Below are positions 9,148 to 18,779 of a DNA stretch of 54,064 nucleotides, one piece after another. The DNA comes from Thauera phenylacetica B4P (GTDB lineage Bacteria > Pseudomonadota > Gammaproteobacteria > Burkholderiales > Rhodocyclaceae). The translations under genes and the position numbers were made by a program. The notes below the pieces were generated by a model that was given only the letters and a program-made list of their open reading frames with translations, was not told where the DNA came from and did not search any database. Position 1 is the first letter of the stretch, and each line of letters begins with the position of its first letter. The DNA is taken from positions 1 through 54,064 of the forward strand of contig NZ_AMXF01000005.1 in NCBI RefSeq assembly GCF_000310225.1, in the 5' to 3' direction.

Positions 9148-12100
9148 ATGACTGAGGGCGTGGAAAAAAAGAAAGTATCGCCATCGGAGTTCATGCGCCA
9201 ACTGCGTCCTGCGCTCTACTCAGATACGAGCGATCGCACGACCTACCTGCTTGACGCAACGACGCTTGAGTACCGCCTCGAAACCATCACCGCACGCAAC
9301 CAGACTCACGACTTCGAGCTCTTTTGCCGCAAGCTGTGTGAGCGCACGATTTGCCCAAACCTGAAACCTGCCACCGGACCCGAAGGGGGTGGGGACAGCA
9401 AGGCTGATACCGAAACCATTCCGGTTGCGGACGAGATCGCAACTCTTACCTATGTGGGCGAACCGAATTCCGGTAAGGAGCGTTGGGCGTTCGCCTTCAG
9501 CGCTAAGAAAACGTGGGCAGAGAAAGCACGCAACGACGTGGCAGGCATTGTGGAGACGCAACGTGGCTATCAGAAGGTCTATTGCGTTACCGCACAGTTC
9601 GCCCGTGCGAAGGACCGCGCTCGGGTCGAGGACGAACTCACCAAGAAATATGGCCTGACCGTCACCATTCTCGACCGGAGCTGGATCGTTGAGCAGGTCG
9701 TTGACGGTGATCGCAGGGACCTCGCTTTTAACTACCTCGGCGTTGGACAAGAGATTGCCGACGCGCGCCGACTGGGGCCGACGGACTATTCCCGCTCCCG
9801 GCAGCTCGAAGATGTCGAGAAGTTGATCGGCAACCCGGATGCATTTTCCGGAATGGAAATGCAGCGCGTGACAGAGGCTTTGGTTGCGGCCAAGCTTTCG
9901 CGCAATTTAGAGCGTCCGCGAACAGAAACGGATGGACGGTTTGCACGCGCAGTTCGATTGGCCGAACGAGATGGTACTTCCCGTCAGACGCTTGAAGCAC
10001 ACTACGAATGGATCTGGACCGCCTTCTGGTGGTTTGACGATGTCGCGCACTTGAACGCCAGCTATGACGCTTTCGAGAAGCTCGTGATCGACACAGATCA
10101 CGCCAAGAACCTTGAGCTTCTGTGTAACTTGGCTCAACTGCTGTTCAACTCGGTCATTCATCAGCATTTGACTGCCGATGAGGCCAAGCTGGAGGAGCGC
10201 ATCGCTCGACTGAGCGACAGATTGAAGGCGATGGTGGCGGACCATGATCGTCCAAACAATTCTTTGGAGGCACGAACCTCACTACTCGTTATCGAAGTCA
10301 ATCAGGCGGCGCTCAAGAAAGATCCTCAACGGCTCAGCTCACTTTGGCCGCAGTTTTCTGAGGTGATCAAGCAAGCAAATGGTCTTGGCGAGTTTGCTGC
10401 CGAGCGCTTGACCAGGATGATTGAGGTGTTTGGCAACGTCGCGGGAAAGGATCAGGGCTATACCCGCCTTGTCGACGACGTTGCGGCGTTCGTGTCGGAG
10501 CGCACTGGCGAAGCTCAGGGAGCACTCGTGCTCCTCAGGCGCGCTCAGCAGCTCGATTTCGAAGACAACTTCGAAATGATCAGATTGCTGGGCAAGGCCG
10601 CGCGGCAGCTCACCAAGAAAGAGTATGCCGACGCGCTGATCGAGACTATGCAACTTCTCACGCTGGCCTATCGCAGTGCCGGACTGCTATGGGCCGCACG
10701 AGCAAGCTGCATTCTTGCAATGGCTTCGATATTCATCGAAGCTGAAGAGGATAGCGATCTTCCGGCCTCAATCGTGCCAACGGTCATGATGCTTGCTTGG
10801 ATCGCTGTCGAACTGCGGCATTTGCCAGATTCCCTTGAAGCCGTTCGACTGGTTCGAGGCTGTGCGGCAGGGCTTCCGCTCGACGACGCCTCCAATGAGC
10901 GTGTCGCGAAGCGCCTTATGGAGTTCGATCTCATTCTTGGAAGCCAGTTGCTGAATTTCACGTCAGCAGAGCTTGAGCAAGTTATTCAACTACCCGACGT
11001 TCTTGATCGGCTTGGCTTGCATCAGAGTCGAAATTCGCTGCTCTACGCGCTCGGCTATGAGGCAGTGCTCCGCGAGGAGGGTTCTATACCGAAGGAGGAA
11101 ACACCAGAGAGCATTGCAGAGTTCTTCACATTGCTCGCCAGTCAACCAGTATCCGACAACTTGCATGGGCCAGTCGTCTTCAACGAGTCAGATTCGCACT
11201 CTTATGTGTCGAGAGTGCAGGGCATGCGGATCGTGGTTCACTACCAGATGTCGGAGACCTCGATCCTTGTGGCCGAGTCGGTCGTTGGAGTCATTGAGGC
11301 GCTTTTTGCGACGGCTCCTGAGATTGGCGCTGCAGCGCACACTGAAAACTTCCGTATCTGGATTCAAGAGGGTGCTGACGTGCTTGCACCTGACTTCACG
11401 GTTGACGAGGAAGGAATGGCCGCGACTGTTAATTGGCCTGTCGGCTTGGCGCCGGCTACATATGGACGACAAGATGAGGTTCAGCGGACATTGATTGGTT
11501 TGGCTGCGACGATCTTCGCTGCCACCTGCTTCGTGAAGGATTTGCAGCAGACCGTCGAACGCTTCTTTGCGAACGAGGCTGTGCTCGATCGGATTTCGAT
11601 GATTGTTGTAGCCGGGAACAGCCGCCAGCGCATCTTTAAGAAGGCTGTATCAAAGCTCAGTGATTGGGCACAGTTGGCGACGACGTCATTCCCGCTGGTG
11701 CCATCGCGCCCGAGTATCCGTCGCCGCGCGCTGGGCGCTGCTGTAGAGAATGACGATGCTGCGGCAATCGATACGCGCAGCCCCTCTTGGCCGAAAGATC
11801 ATCGTGATCTCGGTGTCCGATCAGTCATCGATTTGCATCTTTGGAATCGCGCTGGGTGGACTGGCGCGGCATTTGCCGACTGGGGGGCGGCTTATCCGCC
11901 CGCGATCGCCCTGATGTTTACGGATGAGGATGCTGCAAGGAAGATCTTTCAGCGCTGGCGCGAACGTTTTGGGGAGATCGACAAGGACGGCGATATCTAC
12001 ATTGCGATCGTGCGTGGCATCTCTGCTGAGAATCCCGCTCACTATCGCGTACTCATCACCTCGCGGCTACCCTCCGAGGATGAACGTTCTGGCAATCGGT

Positions 12101-12339
12101 CATTAATGGTGGCGTCACGAATTCAAACGATGCACGCGGAATCCGATGCCAACCTTGTGCGCTTTGTCGACGCGTATGGGCGATCGCAGGCTTACTTGCT
12201 TGTGCCTGCGATATTGCGGGGCGGGAGTTCACCGCAGTTCCTGCTGGAGCTTGCCATCCTGAAGCGGAAATTGAGCGTAAAGAATGCCTCAGAGGTGGGG
12301 GAGCATGAGATAGAAATGATGGCGCTTGGACCCGATTAG
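9148..12339 (+). CDS. Large uncharacterised protein with PD-(D/E)XK-like nuclease N-terminus, candidate defence effector
   Basis: I do not recognise a named family for the whole 1063-residue protein. Residues about 50-200 look like a restriction-endonuclease fold: helix FELFCRKLCERTICP with Glu57, then GPEGGGDSKAD with Asp83, and strand WAFAFSAKKTW with Lys120. An E/Q-x-K would be usual, and here the first position is Ser. A following segment, QKVYCVTAQFARAKDRARVEDEL, suits the family. The remaining 850 residues are mainly helical with no obvious ATPase motif and may be a repeat scaffold or sensor. The gene lies between the small HTH module and a Hachiman pair, and its codon use is less GC-biased than the backbone. 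A defence role is inference. Confidence 0.6.
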   Translation: MTEGVEKKKVSPSEFMRQLRPALYSDTSDRTTYLLDATTLEYRLETITARNQTHDFELFCRKLCERTICPNLKPATGPEGGGDSKADTETIPVADEIATLTYVGEPNSGKERWAFAFSAKKTWAEKARNDVAGIVETQRGYQKVYCVTAQFARAKDRARVEDELTKKYGLTVTILDRSWIVEQVVDGDRRDLAFNYLGVGQEIADARRLGPTDYSRSRQLEDVEKLIGNPDAFSGMEMQRVTEALVAAKLSRNLERPRTETDGRFARAVRLAERDGTSRQTLEAHYEWIWTAFWWFDDVAHLNASYDAFEKLVIDTDHAKNLELLCNLAQLLFNSVIHQHLTADEAKLEERIARLSDRLKAMVADHDRPNNSLEARTSLLVIEVNQAALKKDPQRLSSLWPQFSEVIKQANGLGEFAAERLTRMIEVFGNVAGKDQGYTRLVDDVAAFVSERTGEAQGALVLLRRAQQLDFEDNFEMIRLLGKAARQLTKKEYADALIETMQLLTLAYRSAGLLWAARASCILAMASIFIEAEEDSDLPASIVPTVMMLAWIAVELRHLPDSLEAVRLVRGCAAGLPLDDASNERVAKRLMEFDLILGSQLLNFTSAELEQVIQLPDVLDRLGLHQSRNSLLYALGYEAVLREEGSIPKEETPESIAEFFTLLASQPVSDNLHGPVVFNESDSHSYVSRVQGMRIVVHYQMSETSILVAESVVGVIEALFATAPEIGAAAHTENFRIWIQEGADVLAPDFTVDEEGMAATVNWPVGLAPATYGRQDEVQRTLIGLAATIFAATCFVKDLQQTVERFFANEAVLDRISMIVVAGNSRQRIFKKAVSKLSDWAQLATTSFPLVPSRPSIRRRALGAAVENDDAAAIDTRSPSWPKDHRDLGVRSVIDLHLWNRAGWTGAAFADWGAAYPPAIALMFTDEDAARKIFQRWRERFGEIDKDGDIYIAIVRGISAENPAHYRVLITSRLPSEDERSGNRSLMVASRIQTMHAESDANLVRFVDAYGRSQAYLLVPAILRGGSSPQFLLELAILKRKLSVKNASEVGEHEIEMMALGPD

Positions 12340-12385
12340 TGCCGTGATCGCTACGGTGATTGAAACGTAGTGCCAAGCTGCAAGT

Positions 12386-12814
12386 TTAGATGGTGGCATC
12401 TGGTTCAGTTGTGAACCTGTGAATGGGGCGTGTCTTGCGCTGCCTGACATCCGGCCCCTTGGTGATGTTTGTGGAGCAGGAGCGCGAGGCTTGTTTGCGC
12501 ATCTCGATCCAGGCTTCCACTTCAGCCAGGTCCCATACGACGCACCTTGGTGTCAGGTTGAAGCGGCGCGGGAACTCACCGCGTCGCTCCATTTCGTAAA
12601 TCGTCGTTTCAGCCAAGGGGACAATCTGACGCAGTTCGTGGCGGCGGATGGTGCGCCGGAAAGGAAGTGGACTGCGCTTGGGGAACTGTGGCAGCGCCTC
12701 GTAGGCTTCCGTCCCAGGCAAGGGGAGAGATTGGTCAAGGGCGGTGTCGAGAACATTGGATACCTGCGATAGGGTTTTCACCTCGAACTCCATGAATACG
12801 TTGTATGGAGACAT
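12386..12814 (-). CDS. AlpA-family HTH regulatory protein
   Basis: The 142-residue product has the AlpA/MerR-like winged helix at about residues 58-106: RRHELRQIVPLAETTIYEMERRGEFPRRFNLTPRCVVWDLAEVEAWI. AlpA proteins activate excision or island genes in P4-like elements. The first ATG is 12814; an in-frame ATG at 12793 (MEFEVKTL) is possible. The N-terminal 50 residues are an extension not usual in the family. It reads toward the 1063-residue gene and lies downstream of hamB. Confidence 0.8.
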   Translation of the reverse strand: MSPYNVFMEFEVKTLSQVSNVLDTALDQSLPLPGTEAYEALPQFPKRSPLPFRRTIRRHELRQIVPLAETTIYEMERRGEFPRRFNLTPRCVVWDLAEVEAWIEMRKQASRSCSTNITKGPDVRQRKTRPIHRFTTEPDATI

Positions 12815-12893
12815 GGTGAATTTCAGTACCTATCGGCACAACCTGTTGTGGCGTAGGTGGGCATAGAACGTTTACGCCTTCGTGCTCACCTGG

Positions 12894-15800
12894 TTACACA
12901 TCGTGTCCCGTCCAGCGCGCTTCGCCTCGCCCAATACGGCGGATGATGACACTCGTTCCGTCCGGCAGCGGCTCGACTTCAAGCAGGCTCGGTGATTCGG
13001 CCTGAAGCTTCTGTCTGATCGTCGTGAGCTGCACAAAGTCAGGCGTTGCAACAGACACTTGACCACTTTGCGGATCAATCTCCACCCGCATGGGGAATGC
13101 GGAGCGCGAGGGCCATTGCATCGTCCACTCTTGCGATGCCCATTTCCCATCTACGCTTGAAAGAACGTCGCGCCGGAACTGCTGCCAGATTGACCTTGTT
13201 TCGAGCGTAGGCCAATTGGGGACACCATCGAAAGCTTCCACCGCCGCTGAACGCAGCCAGGTCTTCATCTCTGCGCGAGTGGTGAAGTCAGGCGCCATTT
13301 GCTCAACTACCGTCTTGGCCGCGACGCGAGAGGGCAAGCCCGCTCGGACAAGCATAGCCATCGCATTGGATGGAAGCCCAGCTTCCAGGCATGCGGCGGC
13401 AGCACCTTCAACAAGCATCTCTGATTCGCCACCATTGATGCGTCGATTCATTCGGACGGCTTCGATCGCCCATACCAGGCGATAGACGAAGGCATCGTCC
13501 ACCACGCGCATTCCCTCTTGGCCGATGACAGCCACGTCCTCACCTCGAATCCAGGCGCTCAGAAGGTCTTTCCAGTTTGCAGGCAGTGGGTCATCTGGAA
13601 CAAAGGGCCGGATCGCAAGAAGCTTGTCTCCCATTCCACTGAGTGCGTCAGTCAAGGCTTCCACATTGCCAAGGAGGGCGGCAGCATCACCAAGGTCAAG
13701 AAGCTCCGTCAGTTCTGTAGCTATTGCATCGATGGCGAGCCCTGATTCCAGGCCTACACCCATCGCAAACTGTCCCTTGCGCTGCTCGATCGTTGTCTTG
13801 TTCCAGATGAGCTGTGCTCTACTGACGAGAATCCAGAGCTGCTTTTGCTTTTCGAGGACATCAAGTCGAGCAATTTGCCTTGACCAAAGTGAGCCAACAA
13901 GGGCCTCATCAAGCAGCCGTGGAAGATCCGCGCTCTCAGCATCAAGTGCTTCGATCAGGCCAAGAACAGTTGCGTCCAACCGCTCGATAAGGCTTTCTAT
14001 CGAGTCCGACTCTTGATCGCCCTCTACGGCGTCGGGGAACCAAGCCCCCTGTGTGTTTGACAGGTAGTCCATGGCATCCTCCCGCGCAAATACTCCCGAA
14101 GTCGAGAGACGCCTGATCACCTCGTTGACGACGACGATAATGCCACTCGAAAGCGAGCGGGCCTTGGCCGACGTGACCAGCTCTCGCCACCTCTGATGAC
14201 GCCAGTCTTCCGGTTGATGCATCACGTGGATCACCAGTCCTTCAAGATCCACAAACGCGCGGCCAGCGCGTCCTGCGACGTTGGCAAACTCTTCTCCCGA
14301 GATCAGCGTGCCCGCCCTGTACAGGTTGGGGATCAGGAGCACCGCAGCATTGAGGTTCAAGCCTTGGGCCAACGTCGGTGAGGCCACAGTAACGCGCAGA
14401 ACGCCTGCGGCAAGCAGTGCCTCCACTTCACGCAAGAAGGGGCCCGGGAGGCGCCCATGATGAATGGCGACGCCGATGGCCAGGCAACGGACTGCTGGGT
14501 GCTCGGCTCCCAGCCATTCCCGACCCACGGCCATAGCACGCTCGACTTCCTGGGCGTTGGCAAGCAGTGACGGAAGAAAGCCTCGTCGTTGCAACTCCAG
14601 AGCGGTTTCTGCAAATCCCTCAACATGATCACGTTGGGTGCAAAAGACGAGCGCTCGTTTTCCTTGCTCGGAGAACTTCCACGCTGCCGCCAGCGTCAAC
14701 TCTTTGTTGTCTCTGGGGAACGGCGTCCGACGGGGGCGAATAGGAGGAACTTCCGGCACAAAATGGCGAATGAATGGGCCGTCGTGCTCAAGGTCGAAGC
14801 TCAGACGTGCGGAATTGCCAATCCAGGACAACGTGCCAAATCGCTGGCGCGTAGGTCGCCAATCTGACTGAATCGGGTCGCCCGGAGCATCACTGCGAAT
14901 CCATGCAGTCAGGTCATCGAGTTGATCCCCTGCCGGCAGGATCGCTGAAAGACAAACGATTCGTCGGTCGTCATGGTCAGGGCGCCGCAGCAATCGCTGC
15001 ACCAGATTCTCATAGCGGATCTCGCGCTCGCTCGGGCCGATCAGATGCCCTTCGTCGAGGACGATCAATCCAACGTCGTCAATGATGTCAGGATCATTGC
15101 GCAGCGCAAAATCCAGTTTCTCTGGCGTGGCGATAACGATGCTCTGTTCCCGAAGAGCGTCCTCGTCTGTTCCAGCTACGCCGCTGCTTCCATAAAGCGA
15201 TGAGACAGAGAACCCAAGAGGCGTGAATGTCTTGCGAAATGAACGCTCGGTTTGGGCCGAAAGTGCACGCAGTGGCGTCACGATCAAGACCCTATGCCCA
15301 CAAGCCAGTGCCATCAATGCCGCGATCTCTGCTATTCGCGTCTTGCCCGCACTGGTAGGAAGCGCGACCACCAAGTCGTCGGATACGTCGGCAGCTCGTT
15401 GCGCTGCCAGCAACTGAGAAGGCCACAGTTCCACCTCAGAGGAGCGCCGGCTATACAACTCGGAAACAAACAGCTTCCTGAGCTGGGCATAGTCTCCTGA
15501 ACCGGGCGGGCCTTGGATGGGCAAGACCTTGTGTAGGCTGCTTGACCAAAGGTCATCGATGAGGTTTGCGGTGATCCGGAGAATCCACCAAAGCGAAACT
15601 GCACTGGCTGCCTTCGTTAGCGAAGTGGCTCGCCTTAGCAGGTTGCTCGCTTCCACAACGAGGGAATCATGGCCGGTTTGCAGGCCAAACTCGAAGAACA
15701 CTAGCGCCCTGAACATCGTTGATGTCGCTACGCGGGAGACTACGTCGTCGGGGTCAAGTTCCCCTTCGCCCGCCGCTCGGCTGATGCCTTCGTCGCCATT

Positions 15801-16298
15801 GACGGGGTCGTGTAGCCACGCCCGTGCACGTTGTCCAAGTCCTTTCAGATCGCGCACGATCAGCAGTGCAAGTGCATCCTCGGCTGGCGAGCGGTTCTGG
15901 TCAGCTTGCGCTTGTGTCAGAAGAGAGAACGCCAGTGCGGAGTAGTTTGCCAAGTGATAGGCAGCAGCCCCGACTGTTCGATAGAAGCCTCGGAATGTGT
16001 CTTCCTGCGCGCCGTTCTGGACCAGTGCTTCGAAAGCACCACCTGCATGCACGAAGCCACGCCGCCAAGTCTCTTGATCGCCTCCAAGCTCCCGCAATGC
16101 CAGTGAGGCTCGCAGTACGGAAAAGCCATAGTCAGCGAGGTCCGCGTCGATTCCTTCACTGAAAGCGGGGGCATCCGGTGGCAAATGCCCGTCATGACGG
16201 ATCAGCGCCCGCGCCTGTCCACGGGCCTGCAGGCGGCCTCGATATCCGTCTTGGGTGGTTTCGCGCAGGAAGCCTGTCAGTTCTTCAATCGTTTCCAA
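12894..16298 (-). CDS. hamB: Hachiman helicase subunit HamB (SKI2-like DExH helicase)
   Basis: The 1134-residue protein has an N-terminal helical region (about residues 1-290) and a two-lobed superfamily 2 helicase. Walker A is TSAGKT (315-320), motif II is DEGH (415-418) and motif III is SAI (451-453). The second lobe has VFCTQRDHVEGFAETA, then HHGRLPG and SPTLAQGLN, and motif VI FANVAGRAGRAF. The order resembles SKI2/Hel308-type enzymes. It starts inside the end of hamA (14-bp overlap), so both are co-translated. In Hachiman, HamB senses or loads on DNA and controls the nuclease HamA. Confidence 0.88.
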   Translation of the reverse strand: METIEELTGFLRETTQDGYRGRLQARGQARALIRHDGHLPPDAPAFSEGIDADLADYGFSVLRASLALRELGGDQETWRRGFVHAGGAFEALVQNGAQEDTFRGFYRTVGAAAYHLANYSALAFSLLTQAQADQNRSPAEDALALLIVRDLKGLGQRARAWLHDPVNGDEGISRAAGEGELDPDDVVSRVATSTMFRALVFFEFGLQTGHDSLVVEASNLLRRATSLTKAASAVSLWWILRITANLIDDLWSSSLHKVLPIQGPPGSGDYAQLRKLFVSELYSRRSSEVELWPSQLLAAQRAADVSDDLVVALPTSAGKTRIAEIAALMALACGHRVLIVTPLRALSAQTERSFRKTFTPLGFSVSSLYGSSGVAGTDEDALREQSIVIATPEKLDFALRNDPDIIDDVGLIVLDEGHLIGPSEREIRYENLVQRLLRRPDHDDRRIVCLSAILPAGDQLDDLTAWIRSDAPGDPIQSDWRPTRQRFGTLSWIGNSARLSFDLEHDGPFIRHFVPEVPPIRPRRTPFPRDNKELTLAAAWKFSEQGKRALVFCTQRDHVEGFAETALELQRRGFLPSLLANAQEVERAMAVGREWLGAEHPAVRCLAIGVAIHHGRLPGPFLREVEALLAAGVLRVTVASPTLAQGLNLNAAVLLIPNLYRAGTLISGEEFANVAGRAGRAFVDLEGLVIHVMHQPEDWRHQRWRELVTSAKARSLSSGIIVVVNEVIRRLSTSGVFAREDAMDYLSNTQGAWFPDAVEGDQESDSIESLIERLDATVLGLIEALDAESADLPRLLDEALVGSLWSRQIARLDVLEKQKQLWILVSRAQLIWNKTTIEQRKGQFAMGVGLESGLAIDAIATELTELLDLGDAAALLGNVEALTDALSGMGDKLLAIRPFVPDDPLPANWKDLLSAWIRGEDVAVIGQEGMRVVDDAFVYRLVWAIEAVRMNRRINGGESEMLVEGAAAACLEAGLPSNAMAMLVRAGLPSRVAAKTVVEQMAPDFTTRAEMKTWLRSAAVEAFDGVPNWPTLETRSIWQQFRRDVLSSVDGKWASQEWTMQWPSRSAFPMRVEIDPQSGQVSVATPDFVQLTTIRQKLQAESPSLLEVEPLPDGTSVIIRRIGRGEARWTGHDV

Positions 16299-17058
16299 GT
16301 GCCAGCGCCCTTTCGTAGCAGGCCCGGATAAAGGTCTGGTGATCCTCTATGCGCAGGTGAGCAGATAAGTGAGGGCGGTTTCCGCCGGCTGCTGCCAAAT
16401 CGTCAAGCTGCGCCTGAGGCGTCGCGTTGCCCGACATGGTGAATAGCATGTGGCTGGTCCTCGCGGGGGGCGCTGCTCTGCTGGCGACTTCGTTGCGAAT
16501 TTTCCGGCCCACGTCCCGGCGCTCACCGCCGCCTTCCATAAGGCGATCCGCGACGAACAGCAAAGATGTGGCGGTGGGGCGGCCGTCATCCCGAGATAGC
16601 GCCTCACGGGCCTCTGAGATGGTGGCTCTGGCAAGGTTGGCGCGACTTTTCGACTCGCCTTTCAGAAAATGCAGATTGGCTTGGTCATCGAGCCTCAGTC
16701 CAACGAAGTCATCGCCACGCAGCGCCATTTCCCGACCGTCCTTGTAACGCAACCGACGGACCGGAACCTTGAAGTCAAGGTGTTCCTCGACCAACTCGGT
16801 TGCGAGGATTTCGCCGAGTTCTCCCGAACGCGCTCGGGCTGAGCGTGGCATGCGCTCGGACAAGATAGCAGCCGCACCTGGATACCCCAGTTCGCGCACA
16901 TCATCGGCTATTTGGTCCAGGTTGTCGTAGTGAGATCGGATGCGGGTGGTGAGAATCGCTTCAATCGCGGCTCTTCCCCCTTCGCGCTCGGCTAATCGCC
17001 ATAGCTGCTTACTGGCGTCTTCCTCGACATCTCTGTCGCACCAAGGTTGATACAGCAC
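16285..17058 (-). CDS. hamA: Hachiman nuclease subunit HamA (DUF1837)
   Basis: The 257-residue product has the DUF1837 pattern: SGELGEILATELVEEHL near residues 78-93, then RGDDFVGLRLDDQANLHFLKGESKS. The last segment gives Asp116/Asp117, Glu135 and Lys137 as a PD-(D/E)XK site. HamA is the DNA-degrading effector of Hachiman and is restrained by HamB until phage attack. The gene precedes hamB and overlaps it, the canonical order. The variant GESK replaces the more common GEvK. Confidence 0.85.
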   Translation of the reverse strand: MLYQPWCDRDVEEDASKQLWRLAEREGGRAAIEAILTTRIRSHYDNLDQIADDVRELGYPGAAAILSERMPRSARARSGELGEILATELVEEHLDFKVPVRRLRYKDGREMALRGDDFVGLRLDDQANLHFLKGESKSRANLARATISEAREALSRDDGRPTATSLLFVADRLMEGGGERRDVGRKIRNEVASRAAPPARTSHMLFTMSGNATPQAQLDDLAAAGGNRPHLSAHLRIEDHQTFIRACYERALALGND

Positions 17059-17096
17059 GTTCCCTCCCTGATTGACTTGCTACGTTTTGCTACATT

Positions 17097-17411
17097 GTGC
17101 CGGAGACTCTGGGTTCGGACACCCAGGACAAAACGGACTTCGATCCCGCACCCGTGCTCAAGCTGTTTACCCCCGACACCGGCGCGACCTGGCTGCTTAC
17201 GGAGATCGACCCGGAGGAGCGCGACCGCGCCTTTGGGTTGTGCGACCTTGGCTTGGGTTTTCCCGAGCTGGGCTGGGTCATCCTGCGGGAATTGGCCACG
17301 ATACGTGGTCGGCTGGGGCTGCCGATCGAGCGTGATTTGAGCTTCCAGGCAGAGAAGCGGCTGAGGGCTCATGCGCGCGATACGCGGCACACCGGCCGGA
17401 TCGTCGCTTGA
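17097..17411 (+). pseudogene. 5'-truncated, frameshifted DUF2958 copy
   Basis: From TDFDPAPVLKLFTPDTGATWLLTEIDP onward this copy matches the intact DUF2958 protein at 19750 almost residue for residue to the C-terminus (LGLPIERDLSFQAEKRL). Upstream the frame is broken. Compared with the intact gene there are about 13 extra bases between GACTCT (17105) and GACTTCGATC, and the MNNALITDAQRAML start is missing. Only GTG 17097 can start it, without a ribosome-binding site. A shortened 104-residue product is possible but I judge it a decayed duplicate. Confidence 0.65.
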
Positions 17412-17479
17412 GCTTGAACGGGGCGTCGAGCGATGCCCTGTTCGTTACGCGGCGTGCTGCAACGTAACATCGGCCTCCT

Positions 17480-18406
17480 TCAACGAGGCCAGTCGTCGCT
17501 GCGCACGTTCTCGAAGAAGTCGGGGCCGACCTGGATGCGCAGCGAAGCGTGGCGCTGCAGGATCTTCCGTGCCACTTCGGGTGAGGCGTAGTCCGTGAAA
17601 TCGAGGATGTAGCTGTAGACCATCTCGCCGCTGTTGCCGTCCTGCGGTTCGGCGTCCACATCGACGAGGTTGCCCACTTCGTGCAGGTCCAGGCCCAACA
17701 GATCGGCATAGGCCTGGGACATGCTGCGCACGGGCTGCCCGTCTTCGTGGTCGTCGCCGCCCCAGTCCATATCGAGATCTGCGTTGGTCACTTGGCAGTC
17801 CACCGACCCAAAGCAGTGGCGGCCCAAACGCTGCACGCTCAGGGTGCCTTCCACATTGACGATGTGGCCCGCGTAGGGGCGCTCGGTGTCGATGCCAAGG
17901 CCGACGTGTCCGTCGAGGTCGATATCCAGCGCACCGCCGACCGGGACTTTCTCGAACTCGACCTCGAAATCGAAATAGACCTCATCGACGCCATCGTAGT
18001 TGGCGTTGGCCATTTCGCTGTTCACGTCGTCATCGTCAATGACTACCTGGTCAACGTGCTGGCGCAGGTAATCCTCGAAGGCGGCATAAGAGGCATGGAT
18101 GCGCGTGTGGGGCGCTCGTTCCCGGAAGGCTGTTTCGATCAGTTCGTGCAAGCGATCCGGGGGCGGGGCTGCCCCCAGTTCACTGGCGCGTTGATCGAGC
18201 AGGTCTTCGTCCAGCACGACGTGGTGAACGTCGGTCAGGCTCGCGGGTTCTCGCGTGGTGGCTTGTGCCGCCTGGAAGGCGGCAAACGTCTTGTAGCCCA
18301 ATGCGGCGGCGATGAGTTGCTGCGCATGGCCAAGCGGCACAGGCACGGCAGCAGCGGCGCTGTTCTTGCGAAGGGCATGGGCGAGGTCGGAAATGCCGAG
18401 GGACAT
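17480..18406 (-). CDS. Uncharacterised ICE-borne protein with acidic centre
   Basis: Not recognised as a named family. The N-terminus SDLAHALRKNSAAAAVPVPLGHAQQLIAAALGYKTFAAFQAAQ (residues 6-48) is the small 'LGY..W..L.A' helical module found at the start of many ICE hypothetical proteins. The middle is rich in Asp (IDDDDVNSEMAN and LDIDLDGHVGLGID). The C-terminus is probably alpha/beta (LDLHEVGNLVDVDAEPQDGNSGEMVYSYILDF). The product has 308 residues from ATG 18406 with AGGAGA upstream. Its backbone-like GC content suggests it belongs to the ICE core rather than the defence insert. Confidence 0.75.
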   Translation of the reverse strand: MSLGISDLAHALRKNSAAAAVPVPLGHAQQLIAAALGYKTFAAFQAAQATTREPASLTDVHHVVLDEDLLDQRASELGAAPPPDRLHELIETAFRERAPHTRIHASYAAFEDYLRQHVDQVVIDDDDVNSEMANANYDGVDEVYFDFEVEFEKVPVGGALDIDLDGHVGLGIDTERPYAGHIVNVEGTLSVQRLGRHCFGSVDCQVTNADLDMDWGGDDHEDGQPVRSMSQAYADLLGLDLHEVGNLVDVDAEPQDGNSGEMVYSYILDFTDYASPEVARKILQRHASLRIQVGPDFFENVRSDDWPR

Positions 18407-18613
18407 ACGATTCTCCTGTTTCAGCGGGGACCAATCGAGCGCTTACTTGGTCCACGCCCAGGCGACATCGCATGGTGGGTGGCACAAAGAGGGAGAAATC
18501 AGGAAAACCGGTCTTGATTGAGCCGCTCGAAGCTCAGGCGGACGAGGCCTTGGCGACATTATCCGCGAAATCAGCCAAAGCACAAACCCCATCCGGGGTC
18601 GGATCGCCGTAGG

Positions 18614-18777
18614 GGCGTCCCCGGCCAAGGGATGGCCGGTCGCGCTGTCGTGCTGCGCATCGAGCCCCACTGCGCGGGTCTCGCCCCCGGTGGGTTTCCA
18701 TCGTTCCCTCGCTGCGCTCGGCTGACGCCTCCGGCCCCGCTTTGTGATCGGGGCCTGCGCGCTCCGCTTGCCCAGTC
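18614..18777 (+). repeat. Intergenic repeat A, copy 1
   Basis: Starts GGGCGTCCCCGGCCAA and continues through GGCCGGTCGCGCTGTCGTGC, CCATCGTTCCCTCGCT and GCTCGGCTGACGCCTCCGGC to GCGCTCCGCTTGCC. The same ordered blocks recur at 20667-20836 with scattered substitutions. It is non-coding in both places. Confidence 0.85.
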
Positions 18778-18779
18778 AA

